Shown here: positions 47,505-56,079 of the stretch, piece after piece
How the letters are laid out: every line of letters begins with the position of its first letter
Position numbering within the stretch: the first letter of the stretch is position 1
NCBI RefSeq assembly: GCF_900476045.1
Contig: NZ_LS483440.1
Span: forward strand, 310,001 to 374,000
Length of the DNA: 64,000 bases
DNA from: Gemella morbillorum
Lineage (GTDB): Bacteria > Bacillota > Bacilli > Staphylococcales > Gemellaceae
Direction of reading: 5' to 3'
Translations under genes and position numbers: made by a program
Notes under the pieces: model-generated
Database searches by the model: none
Seen by the model: only the letters and a program-made list of their open reading frames with translations
What the model was told of the DNA's origin: nothing

Positions 47505-47531
47505 TTTATTATAAAATTAGGAGGATTTATT

Positions 47532-48005
47532 ATGAGACCATTTAATAGAACTGTGGAAAAAGTTTTAGCATGGGTTGCTAACGTATTGTTAGTAATTTTA
47601 ACTGGATATTTAACTTATGGCGCGTTTTTCCAATTGGATTTAGTAAAAAATAATCCAGAGTTAATTAATCAAGTAAAAGAAATTCTTGCTAGAGATCCGC
47701 AAGTAGCGATTTATTCGCCAGAACAATTTATTAATTTAATCGTAGTAGCACTTAAAGTCTATGCTGTTATTTATATTATTTTGGCAATATTAGCTATTTT
47801 AGCAACATTACTAATGCGTAAACGTATTTTATCGGGAATATTTTTCTTATTAGTAGCGATTGCTGTAGGGGTAACTACTATGGGAATATTATTACCTGTG
47901 TACTTACTGCATTTTATCGTCGCAATTATGTTATTTGTTAGAAAAGAACCAACAGCAGAGTTTCCAGAACAACAGGAACAACAAGAAACAATAAGTTATC
48001 TATAA
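47532..48005 (+). CDS. DUF4064 family membrane protein
   Basis: 157-residue protein with four hydrophobic segments, one near the N-terminus, two in the middle (VALKVYAVIYIILAILAILATLLM and GIFFLLVAIAVGVTTMG) and a last one before a Glu/Gln-rich tail (EFPEQQEQQE). Matches DUF4064 proteins of staphylococci and relatives; function unknown. AGGAGG precedes the start. Single gene with own promoter and terminator. Confidence 0.75.
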   Translation: MRPFNRTVEKVLAWVANVLLVILTGYLTYGAFFQLDLVKNNPELINQVKEILARDPQVAIYSPEQFINLIVVALKVYAVIYIILAILAILATLLMRKRILSGIFFLLVAIAVGVTTMGILLPVYLLHFIVAIMLFVRKEPTAEFPEQQEQQETISYL

Positions 48006-48015
48006 AATTATTTAT

Positions 48016-48063
48016 AAAATGAGGTTAATTAAGTAGTAAAAATTAATTAACTTCATTTTTCTT
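48016..48063 (+). terminator. terminator after the DUF4064 gene
   Basis: AAATGAGGTTAATTAA and TTAATTAACTTCATTT, 16 bp with one G-U, followed by T5. Confidence 0.85.
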
Positions 48064-48154
48064 TTAAATAATTTATGTGAAAGCAAGGTGAGAAGATTTT
48101 ATAAATTTTCATAATGTGGTATAATTGTAACAGACAATTTGCAAAGGATATGCT

Positions 48155-48544
48155 ATGGAAAGATATACTTATAATAAAGAGTTAATAGAAAAATTGAATA
48201 TAAAATACTTTATTGAAAAGTATAATTTAAACAATGAGAAGTATAATTTGGCAATTTTTTATGCGCTCAGCTCTGTTTATGAGCATCATTGTAGAGTAGA
48301 GCAAAAGATACCTACTAAAAATCTTCTTTTTGGTGATTATTATAGCTTTGTCTATTATAGTTTGTTAAAGTATGATTTGGATAAATTAATATTATTAACA
48401 GATGTGATGAAAACAGGCTACCTAGGATTGACAAAATTAACTATGGATATAAACTCTTTTAATAGAACTATTATAAGTCAATGGTTTGATTTTTATAACT
48501 TAACTTTTGATGAAAAAGATAGCCAAGCTCTTACAAGTTTGTGA
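48155..48544 (+). CDS. small protein, probable HepS-like subunit of polyprenyl diphosphate synthase
   Basis: 129-residue, helix-rich, no membrane span. It directly precedes, and overlaps by one base (TGATG), the catalytic prenyl synthase gene. In two-component heptaprenyl/hexaprenyl diphosphate synthases a small regulatory subunit without DDxxD motifs is encoded next to the large one; length and position fit that role. The sequence itself I could not match by eye, so this is an inference from context. TG-G-TATAAT at about 48117-48125 is its promoter. Confidence 0.55.
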   Translation: MERYTYNKELIEKLNIKYFIEKYNLNNEKYNLAIFYALSSVYEHHCRVEQKIPTKNLLFGDYYSFVYYSLLKYDLDKLILLTDVMKTGYLGLTKLTMDINSFNRTIISQWFDFYNLTFDEKDSQALTSL

Positions 48545-49506
48545 TGGTGAAAAAAATGTTAAAACAATATGATACTTTAGTACAAGAGGTACTAGAAGAT
48601 ATTTTCGAAATCACTCGCAGTGATGATAAGAAACTAAATACAATAATTAAGGAATATTTTTTAAATGGTGGTAAGCGAGTACGTGTATTATTACTTTTGA
48701 TATGTGCAAATCTAGGTGATTTTGAAAAAAATAAAAAAAATATTATAAGAATAGCAAGTATAGTTGAGATTATTCATACAGCTAGTCTTATACATGATGA
48801 TATTATTGATAAAGCGAAAACTCGTCGTGGACAGACAACTATGAGTAGGGCTTATGGAGAAGAATATGCTCTTTACGTAGGTGATTATCTATTTGCAACA
48901 GTGCTAAGAGAGATTGCAGAATTTAAGGATGAAAGACTGCATATGTATTTATCTAATACTTTGAAAGAGCTTTGTATAGGAGAAATTATTCAAGAAGAAG
49001 GGTTATATAATATAAGAACAAGAAGAATAGATTACTTGAAGAAGATAAAAAGGAAAACAGCTATTCTTATTGCTTTTGCCACAAGTGCAGGTAGTATAGT
49101 TTCTTGTGCATCTAATGAAAATATTCAACGTAGTTATGCTTTTGGTTATTATTTAGGTATGAGCTATCAGATAATTGATGATTATTTAGATTTTGCTGGA
49201 GGAAGTGAAACTTTAGGTAAAGAAATAGGTCAAGATTTAATAAACGGAAATATAACTTTACCAGCAATTATCGCAAGAGAACATAACTCAGCTTTGTTTA
49301 AGAATTTTTCGAAAGATTCTAGTTTAGAAGAAAAACAAAATATAATTAAATTTATAAAAAATACTGGAAGTATTTTGAATGAAACTTTAGAGATAAGTCA
49401 ACGTTATTTAGAAAAAGCATTGCTTAATATAGAAAATTTAGGAAATGACAATGTAAAAGAAGAATTAGTATTCGTTATGGATAAGCTAGCAAGGAGAGAA
49501 AATTAA
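48544..49506 (+). CDS. hepT: polyprenyl (heptaprenyl-type) diphosphate synthase, catalytic subunit
   Basis: Builds the long isoprenoid chain used for menaquinone or related quinones. About 320 residues. First Asp-rich motif LIHDDIIDKAKTRRGQTTM (near 86) and second QIIDDYLDFAG (near 220), with GGKRVRVLLLL at the substrate-binding N-terminus. Start ATG 48544 overlaps the stop of the small gene before it. The TPR gene starts immediately after its stop. Chain length cannot be read from the sequence. Confidence 0.92.
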   Translation: MVKKMLKQYDTLVQEVLEDIFEITRSDDKKLNTIIKEYFLNGGKRVRVLLLLICANLGDFEKNKKNIIRIASIVEIIHTASLIHDDIIDKAKTRRGQTTMSRAYGEEYALYVGDYLFATVLREIAEFKDERLHMYLSNTLKELCIGEIIQEEGLYNIRTRRIDYLKKIKRKTAILIAFATSAGSIVSCASNENIQRSYAFGYYLGMSYQIIDDYLDFAGGSETLGKEIGQDLINGNITLPAIIAREHNSALFKNFSKDSSLEEKQNIIKFIKNTGSILNETLEISQRYLEKALLNIENLGNDNVKEELVFVMDKLARREN

Positions 49507-50676
49507 ATGGATATTGAACAATTTTTAGAAGAATTAAAAGAGATAGACTTTAGTGTCTTAGATAGAGAACAACAGGAAAATTTTCGTTCTATCTTATTTG
49601 ACAATGGATTATTTGAAGAGTGCTTGGAGCTGTCTAAAATAATTTATGAACAAAATAAAGAAGATGATGATGCAATAGAAGGGTATGTACATAATTTACA
49701 ATATTTAGATAGAAAAGATGATGCCTTAGTTGTACTGTATAACGCCCCTAAAACACCATCTATTTTATACCAAGAAGGGCTAATCTATATGGAAGATGGA
49801 TTGTATGAGATTGCGGAAGAAAAATTTCTTCAAGCTCGTCGCGGAACAGATTTCGATGAAGCAATTCGCGCTATCGATAAGGAACTTGTTGCAATTTATT
49901 TAACAATAGGTCAAGAAGAAAAGGCAAAAGATTTAAGTGAAAGAATTTTCCATGAAGAACAGACGCTAGAAAACTTCAAAATAGCTTTTGACAATTTATT
50001 TGCTTTAGGACGTTTTGATGATGCTATTGAATTTTATAATCAACATGGTAAAGGTTATGAAGATGCTGGTATATTGTTCTCATTAGCCTTTGCGTATAAT
50101 CAAATACAAAATTTAGAAAAATCGAAAATGCATTTATTAAAAACTATTGCACTAGATGCTGATTTTACGGAAGCTTATTTACACCTAGGGCATATGTCAA
50201 AAGGTGAGGAAGCAAAAAATTATCTTGAGAAATATTTAGAGCTTCAAGGAGTGGCTATGAGTGCCTACTTACATCTTATTTCTCTTTATAAAGATGACCA
50301 AGAGTATGATAAAATTCGCGTTATGATGCAAAATATTTTAACAACTCTAGGTCTTTCAGAAGAAACATTGTTTATTACAATAAATGCACTAAAAGCATTG
50401 TATGAGTATGACAAAATTTATGAACTATACAATGAGCATTCATTAATTAAAGATGATCCTATTCTTTTAGGTGCAGTGTTGAATGCATTATCTGAGGAAG
50501 AAGATTACATTGATTTTGTTGAAGAAGAGGTTGTAACTTACTTTAATGTTCTTCATGACGAACCTACATATTTGGAGACGCTAAGAAATGTCTATGACTT
50601 AACATCTAGTAAGAGAGTGTTAGAGATAATTCAACACTTTGAACACCATCATGGACCTCACGGACATAGTCACTAA
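49507..50676 (+). CDS. TPR-repeat protein with His-rich tail
   Basis: 389 residues, almost entirely alpha-helical, with tandem tetratricopeptide-like repeats (for example ILYQEGLIYMEDGLYEIAEEKFLQA, TEAYLHLGHMSKGEEAKNYLEKYLEL). It resembles YpiA of B. subtilis, a cytoplasmic TPR protein of unknown role encoded in a similar neighbourhood. The C-terminus is histidine-rich (HFEHHHGPHGHSH, 7 His in 13), which could bind metal. It starts one base after the hepT stop. Confidence 0.8.
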   Translation: MDIEQFLEELKEIDFSVLDREQQENFRSILFDNGLFEECLELSKIIYEQNKEDDDAIEGYVHNLQYLDRKDDALVVLYNAPKTPSILYQEGLIYMEDGLYEIAEEKFLQARRGTDFDEAIRAIDKELVAIYLTIGQEEKAKDLSERIFHEEQTLENFKIAFDNLFALGRFDDAIEFYNQHGKGYEDAGILFSLAFAYNQIQNLEKSKMHLLKTIALDADFTEAYLHLGHMSKGEEAKNYLEKYLELQGVAMSAYLHLISLYKDDQEYDKIRVMMQNILTTLGLSEETLFITINALKALYEYDKIYELYNEHSLIKDDPILLGAVLNALSEEEDYIDFVEEEVVTYFNVLHDEPTYLETLRNVYDLTSSKRVLEIIQHFEHHHGPHGHSH

Positions 50677-50707
50677 AATTTAAATCATAAAAAAGGAGGT
50701 AGGTATA

Positions 50708-51463
50708 TTGAATTACAGTTTTAAAGATATTCATTCGAGAGCTCGTGTGGCAATAGAAACAGATAAGTATGTAGTATACCGAACATTAAAATCAAAACTG
50801 TATTTTAGTGGAAATTACCTACTTATGAAAAAAACACCAGAGACAATAGAAGAATTAGATTACTACATTTCTGCGTGTAGAAATTTTTTTAGAGATAAAG
50901 GTGTAAATTTTATTCATTTGGCCTCTCAAGAGAATATAGCACTCTCTAAAAAGTTGAAAAAACACTTAAAAAAAGAGAATTATACAGAGATAAACTTAGA
51001 TTTGTATTATTTAGATACTGATAATTTTGTAGAACAAGAAGATAGCGGTTATGATATAAGTTATTTAACAAAAAAAGATCTGAATAATTATTTGGAGTTC
51101 CAATATAAAATAGACTTGGAATCTAGTGATGAGGAGTGGGCAGAACATAATCAAGATCTTCTTTATGAAGATATTAGATCTGATAATATAAAACAATTAA
51201 TAGCCAAAGATGGAGATAAAATTATTGGGACAGCGAATATTATCGTAAAGGCTGACTTTTTCGAAATAGACAATCTATATGTATCACATGAATACAGGCG
51301 AAAAGGAGTTGCTATGCATCTGATTAATTTTGCTGTAAAAAATGAACAGAAAAAAAATGTTTTATTAGTTGCTGATGCTAATGATACTCCAAAATATATG
51401 TATGAAAAAATTGGATTTAAGAAAATTTCTGAACAAGATTTTTATTTAAAAACAAAACTTTAG
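50708..51463 (+). CDS. GNAT-family N-acetyltransferase
   Basis: 251 residues. The C-terminal ~110 residues form the GNAT domain with the acetyl-CoA loop LYVSHEYRRKGVAMHLINFA (R/Q-x-x-G-x-A/G type) near 195 and LLVADANDTPKYMYEKIGFK. The N-terminal half has no recognised domain. Start is TTG at 50708 after AGGAGGTAGGTAT. Substrate unknown. A strong terminator follows. Confidence 0.8.
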   Translation: MNYSFKDIHSRARVAIETDKYVVYRTLKSKLYFSGNYLLMKKTPETIEELDYYISACRNFFRDKGVNFIHLASQENIALSKKLKKHLKKENYTEINLDLYYLDTDNFVEQEDSGYDISYLTKKDLNNYLEFQYKIDLESSDEEWAEHNQDLLYEDIRSDNIKQLIAKDGDKIIGTANIIVKADFFEIDNLYVSHEYRRKGVAMHLINFAVKNEQKKNVLLVADANDTPKYMYEKIGFKKISEQDFYLKTKL

Positions 51464-51470
51464 ATAAATT

Positions 51471-51504
51471 AAACAGAAAAGAGAAATTTGCTCTTTTCTG
51501 TTTT
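51471..51504 (+). terminator. terminator after the GNAT gene
   Basis: AAACAGAAAAGAG and CTCTTTTCTGTTT form a 13-bp stem followed by T-rich sequence; it closes the hepS-like/hepT/TPR/GNAT group. Confidence 0.9.
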
Positions 51505-51597
51505 CAATTTATAAAGTTATATATTATTAATGCTAAATATATTGATGAATTGGAAGATGTGTAGTAAACTAAATATGTAAATGGGCTTTAGAAGGAT

Positions 51598-52539
51598 GTG
51601 AATAAGAAGTTGAAAAGATTAATGAAAAGAATATTAAAGTTTTTTATTGAATCACTAGCAGTGGTTTTAATTATTTATGGAGTTTTTTCAGCAGGTGGAT
51701 ATTTAAAAGCGAAAAAAGATGCGAAAAATCAAGAAACAACACAGCAGGCAGAAAATAACCAGAATAAAGAACAAAAACCAGAAGAGAAGAAAAAGTTAGA
51801 CACAATTGAGTTAAATAAGGCGATGAAGAATATTATATCTCAATATAAAGCAAATAATGAGATAGGAATAGTTTATAAAAACTTTTCGACGGGATATAGG
51901 TTTTCAGAAGATGATGAACGTTATTTTGCAGCAGCAAGTACTATTAAGGTAGTCTATGCGATGAAAATATATGATCGAATAAATGCAGGAGAAATACGCA
52001 AAGATGATGATATTAAATACGATCCTAAATATTTAGAAGAGGGAGCTGGAGAAATAACTAATCAAGAGAAGAAAGATAGTTACAAACTTGATTATGTTAT
52101 TCAAAATATGATTCAATATTCAGATAACACTGCAACTAAGATGTTAATAGGAAATACTGCGACTGCGACAGATGTCCTTGTTAAGTATTTTGCAACATTA
52201 GGTATAACTTTACCTCCGACAGAGGCTGAGAAAAATAGAATAACTCCAAAAATGATGGAAGCAGTATGGACAAAATTATATAATGAAAGAGATAAATATC
52301 AAGATTTAATAAAATACCTAGAAGCGTCTAGTGATAACGAATGGATAAAACAAGGGATTCCAAATAAAAAAATTGCTAGTAAATACGGTGGAATAGATGC
52401 TAATATGCACGATACAGCTATTATCTTTGGTAACCAAGATTACATGTTGTTAATATACACAAATGATCTTAAAAATTCTGCTAAAGGCATTATTGATATC
52501 TCAAGAGAAATAAATCAGTTAACAGAAAATAATATGTAA
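51598..52539 (+). CDS. membrane-anchored serine hydrolase of the class A beta-lactamase fold
   Basis: 313 residues: N-terminal span (about 14-36), charged Gln/Glu/Lys linker (38-66), then a beta-lactamase-type domain. Active-site set: S114-T-I-K117, S175-D176-N177, and a KYGG near residue 260 in place of KTG. The Glu166 loop of true penicillinases is not obvious, so a cell-wall role (or no beta-lactam hydrolysis) is likelier than resistance. The start is uncertain: GTG 51598 sits almost on the GAAGGA site, and TTG 51610 or ATG 51622 are alternatives; all keep the membrane anchor. Confidence 0.8.
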   Translation: MNKKLKRLMKRILKFFIESLAVVLIIYGVFSAGGYLKAKKDAKNQETTQQAENNQNKEQKPEEKKKLDTIELNKAMKNIISQYKANNEIGIVYKNFSTGYRFSEDDERYFAAASTIKVVYAMKIYDRINAGEIRKDDDIKYDPKYLEEGAGEITNQEKKDSYKLDYVIQNMIQYSDNTATKMLIGNTATATDVLVKYFATLGITLPPTEAEKNRITPKMMEAVWTKLYNERDKYQDLIKYLEASSDNEWIKQGIPNKKIASKYGGIDANMHDTAIIFGNQDYMLLIYTNDLKNSAKGIIDISREINQLTENNM

Positions 52540-52544
52540 AACTT

Positions 52545-52597
52545 AAGAAGGATAATTAGTAGTTGTTTTTAATATTGCTAATTATTCTTCTTATTTG
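52545..52597 (+). terminator. terminator after the serine hydrolase gene
   Basis: AAGAAGGATAATTAG and CTAATTATTCTTCTT, 15 bp with one G-U pair, followed by ATTT. Confidence 0.7.
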
Positions 52598-52629
52598 ATG
52601 TGTTTATAATGTACTTGAAGAAATAAATA

Positions 52630-52638
52630 TGTTATAAT
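52630..52638 (+). promoter_or_regulatory. extended -10 promoter of cshA
   Basis: TG-T-TATAAT, 51 nt before the start, the same form as the rnmV promoter. Confidence 0.55.
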
Positions 52639-52676
52639 TGTTTGGTTACAGAAAAAATGGTAAAACAACTAGATAG

Positions 52677-54146
<1,470 letters not shown>

Positions 54147-54158
54147 TAAAAATTTGAT

Positions 54159-54192
54159 AAAGATCACAGAGTTGTGGTCTTTATTTTTTTTA
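54159..54192 (+). terminator. terminator after cshA
   Basis: AAAGATCAC and GTGGTCTTT (one G-U) followed by ATTTTTTTT. Confidence 0.8.
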
Positions 54193-54262
54193 TACTTTGA
54201 TGTAGAATAATAGTTAGGTAATAACAAAAATATATCTATTTTAAGTATGTGAGGAGATTGTT

Positions 54263-55525
54263 ATGAGAGTCGAATTGATATCAGTGGGGACAGAATTATT
54301 ACTTGGGGATATAGTTAATACAAATACAGCTTATTTATCAAAAGAACTTGCTGCATTAGGTATAAGTGTTTATCGTCAAACGACAATAGGGGATAATAGT
54401 GAACGTTTGTTACAAACTTTAGATGCGGCATTTTCAGAAAATGATACTGTTATTATTACTGGTGGACTTGGGCCAACTGATGATGATATTACAAAAGAAT
54501 GTGCAGGACAATATTTTGGGCGCGATTTTTATTTCCACGAATATTCTTGGGTTAAAATATTAGAGAGATTAACTCGTTCAAGTCGCAATATAATAACAGA
54601 CAATAATAAAAAACAAGCAATGATTCCTGAAGGAGCAATTGTATTAGAAAACTTTTGTGGGACAGCTCCAGGTATAATAATAGAAGAAGATAATAGAAGG
54701 ATTATTTTAATGCCAGGACCACCACGCGAAATGAAAGATATGTTTGAAAAAAGTGTTCGCCCATATTTACAAAAATTAAGTACCAACAAATTTGTCTCTA
54801 AATATGTAAGATTTTATGGCATAGGAGAATCATTATTAGAAACTAAAATTAAACATATTTTAGATAATCAAACTAATCCTACATTGGCATTATATGCAAA
54901 AACTGGTGAGGTATTACTACGAATCACAGCCAGTGCAAGTACTTTTGAAGAAGCGGAAGAATTAATAGTGCAACAACTAAAAGAAATAGAAGAGCTTGTA
55001 GGAGAATATATTTATTTAATTGGTGATGAAGATATATCTAGTAGTCAAACTGAATTACATAGTGTTGTTGCGAACCTACTTATTGAAAATAATTTAACAT
55101 TATCAATTGCAGAGTCTTTAACAGGTGGATTATTGACATCAATGTTAGTAGAAAAGAGTGGTATCTCAAATTCGTTGTTAGAGGGAATTGTTTGTTATTC
55201 TAATGACTCGAAGATTAATGCCTTAGGTGTTAAAGAACAAACACTAAAGAGGTTTGGTGCAGTAAGTGAGCAAACGGCCCGTGAGATGGCTGAAGGTGTA
55301 GCACGCCGTTTAAATAGTGATTTTGCGGTAGCGACAACAGGTATAGCAGGGCCAAATAGAGATGGTAGCAGTAAACCTGTAGGACTAGTGTACATTGGAT
55401 TATATAGTAAAGGAAAAGTAGATGTGGTAGAATGTCTATTTACTGGAGATAGAGAATTAATACGTACAAGAACGTGTACTAGAGCGTTAGATGAATTGAG
55501 AAAAATTATTTTAAAAAGCTTATAG
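54263..55525 (+). CDS. cinA: CinA-type nicotinamide-nucleotide amidase / competence-damage protein
   Basis: 420 residues: N-terminal MoaB/MoeA-like (COG1058) domain (1-~165) beginning MRVELISVGTELLLGDIVNTN with TGGLGPTDDD near 73, a middle region, and a C-terminal CinA amidase domain (~265-415) with SIAESLTGGLLTSMLV and ATTGIAGPNRDGSSKPVGLVY. CinA recycles NMN and is often co-expressed with recA; here the next gene is not recA but a small acidic protein with its own promoter. Start after TGAGGAGA. Confidence 0.95.
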   Translation: MRVELISVGTELLLGDIVNTNTAYLSKELAALGISVYRQTTIGDNSERLLQTLDAAFSENDTVIITGGLGPTDDDITKECAGQYFGRDFYFHEYSWVKILERLTRSSRNIITDNNKKQAMIPEGAIVLENFCGTAPGIIIEEDNRRIILMPGPPREMKDMFEKSVRPYLQKLSTNKFVSKYVRFYGIGESLLETKIKHILDNQTNPTLALYAKTGEVLLRITASASTFEEAEELIVQQLKEIEELVGEYIYLIGDEDISSSQTELHSVVANLLIENNLTLSIAESLTGGLLTSMLVEKSGISNSLLEGIVCYSNDSKINALGVKEQTLKRFGAVSEQTAREMAEGVARRLNSDFAVATTGIAGPNRDGSSKPVGLVYIGLYSKGKVDVVECLFTGDRELIRTRTCTRALDELRKIILKSL

Positions 55526-55532
55526 TTTTCTC

Positions 55533-55561
55533 TTGTAAAATAATGTACTTTTTTGTATAAT
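55533..55561 (+). promoter_or_regulatory. promoter of the acidic-protein gene
   Basis: TTGTAA (55533-55538), 17-nt spacer, TATAAT (55556-55561), 29 nt before the start codon. Confidence 0.75.
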
Positions 55562-55589
55562 TAATAAAAAGAATTTAAAGGAGATTTTT

Positions 55590-55886
55590 ATGTATACAAT
55601 GAACTTATCTAGTTTGGAGTCCCCGGATCCCAGGTTCGCGCAAGACGATGAATATTCCCAGGACTTCAATACAGAAATAGACTATGAAAACGAAATTTTA
55701 TCAGATTATGCAGATGAAGGATATAATGAGATAGAATTTTCTACTCCAGATGAGGAGTTTTTAGATTACTCTAATGAGATGTTCCTTTATAAGGAATATT
55801 CGTATGATTTTGCAGATGACTACGAATATGATGAAGTTAGTATATCTAATGATCAAATAATGTTAGAAAATATCGGTGAGATTTAG
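55590..55886 (+). CDS. small, extremely acidic protein of unknown function
   Basis: 98 residues with 30 Asp/Glu and only one Arg and one Lys (net charge about -28), and many Tyr and Phe. No signal peptide or membrane span. I recognise no family. It has a good promoter, an AAAGGAGA ribosome binding site and a terminator, so it is expressed on its own. Bases 55618-55675, coding for the SPDPRFAQDDEYSQDF part, are about 53% G+C, far above the local level, which suggests recent acquisition or a sequence constraint. The charge pattern would suit a nucleic-acid mimic or a chaperone-like or cation-binding protein; none of these is shown. Confidence 0.6.
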   Translation: MYTMNLSSLESPDPRFAQDDEYSQDFNTEIDYENEILSDYADEGYNEIEFSTPDEEFLDYSNEMFLYKEYSYDFADDYEYDEVSISNDQIMLENIGEI

Positions 55887-55909
55887 TTAACATTAATAAT
55901 AAAAAGGAG

Positions 55910-55963
55910 ATTGGCTTATAAGCAAAAATTTTAAAAAAGTTTTTCCTTATAGGTCAATTTTTT
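55910..55963 (+). terminator. terminator after the acidic-protein gene
   Basis: ATTGGCTTATAAG and CTTATAGGTCAAT pair imperfectly around an A/T loop and are followed by T6. Confidence 0.65.
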
Positions 55964-56079
55964 GTAGAAAATATACGATAATTAAGTTTAATTTTAGCAA
56001 GTTTTAGTATAATTTGATTGCAGAATGGATTATAAGTAAACTATGATAGAAATAGAGATAAAAAGAAAGGAGGAGAAAA

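Noticed and set aside
51598-52539. Beta-lactam resistance gene
   Set aside because: The Ser-x-x-Lys and SDN motifs are present but the catalytic Glu loop and KTG are not clear; resistance cannot be supported.
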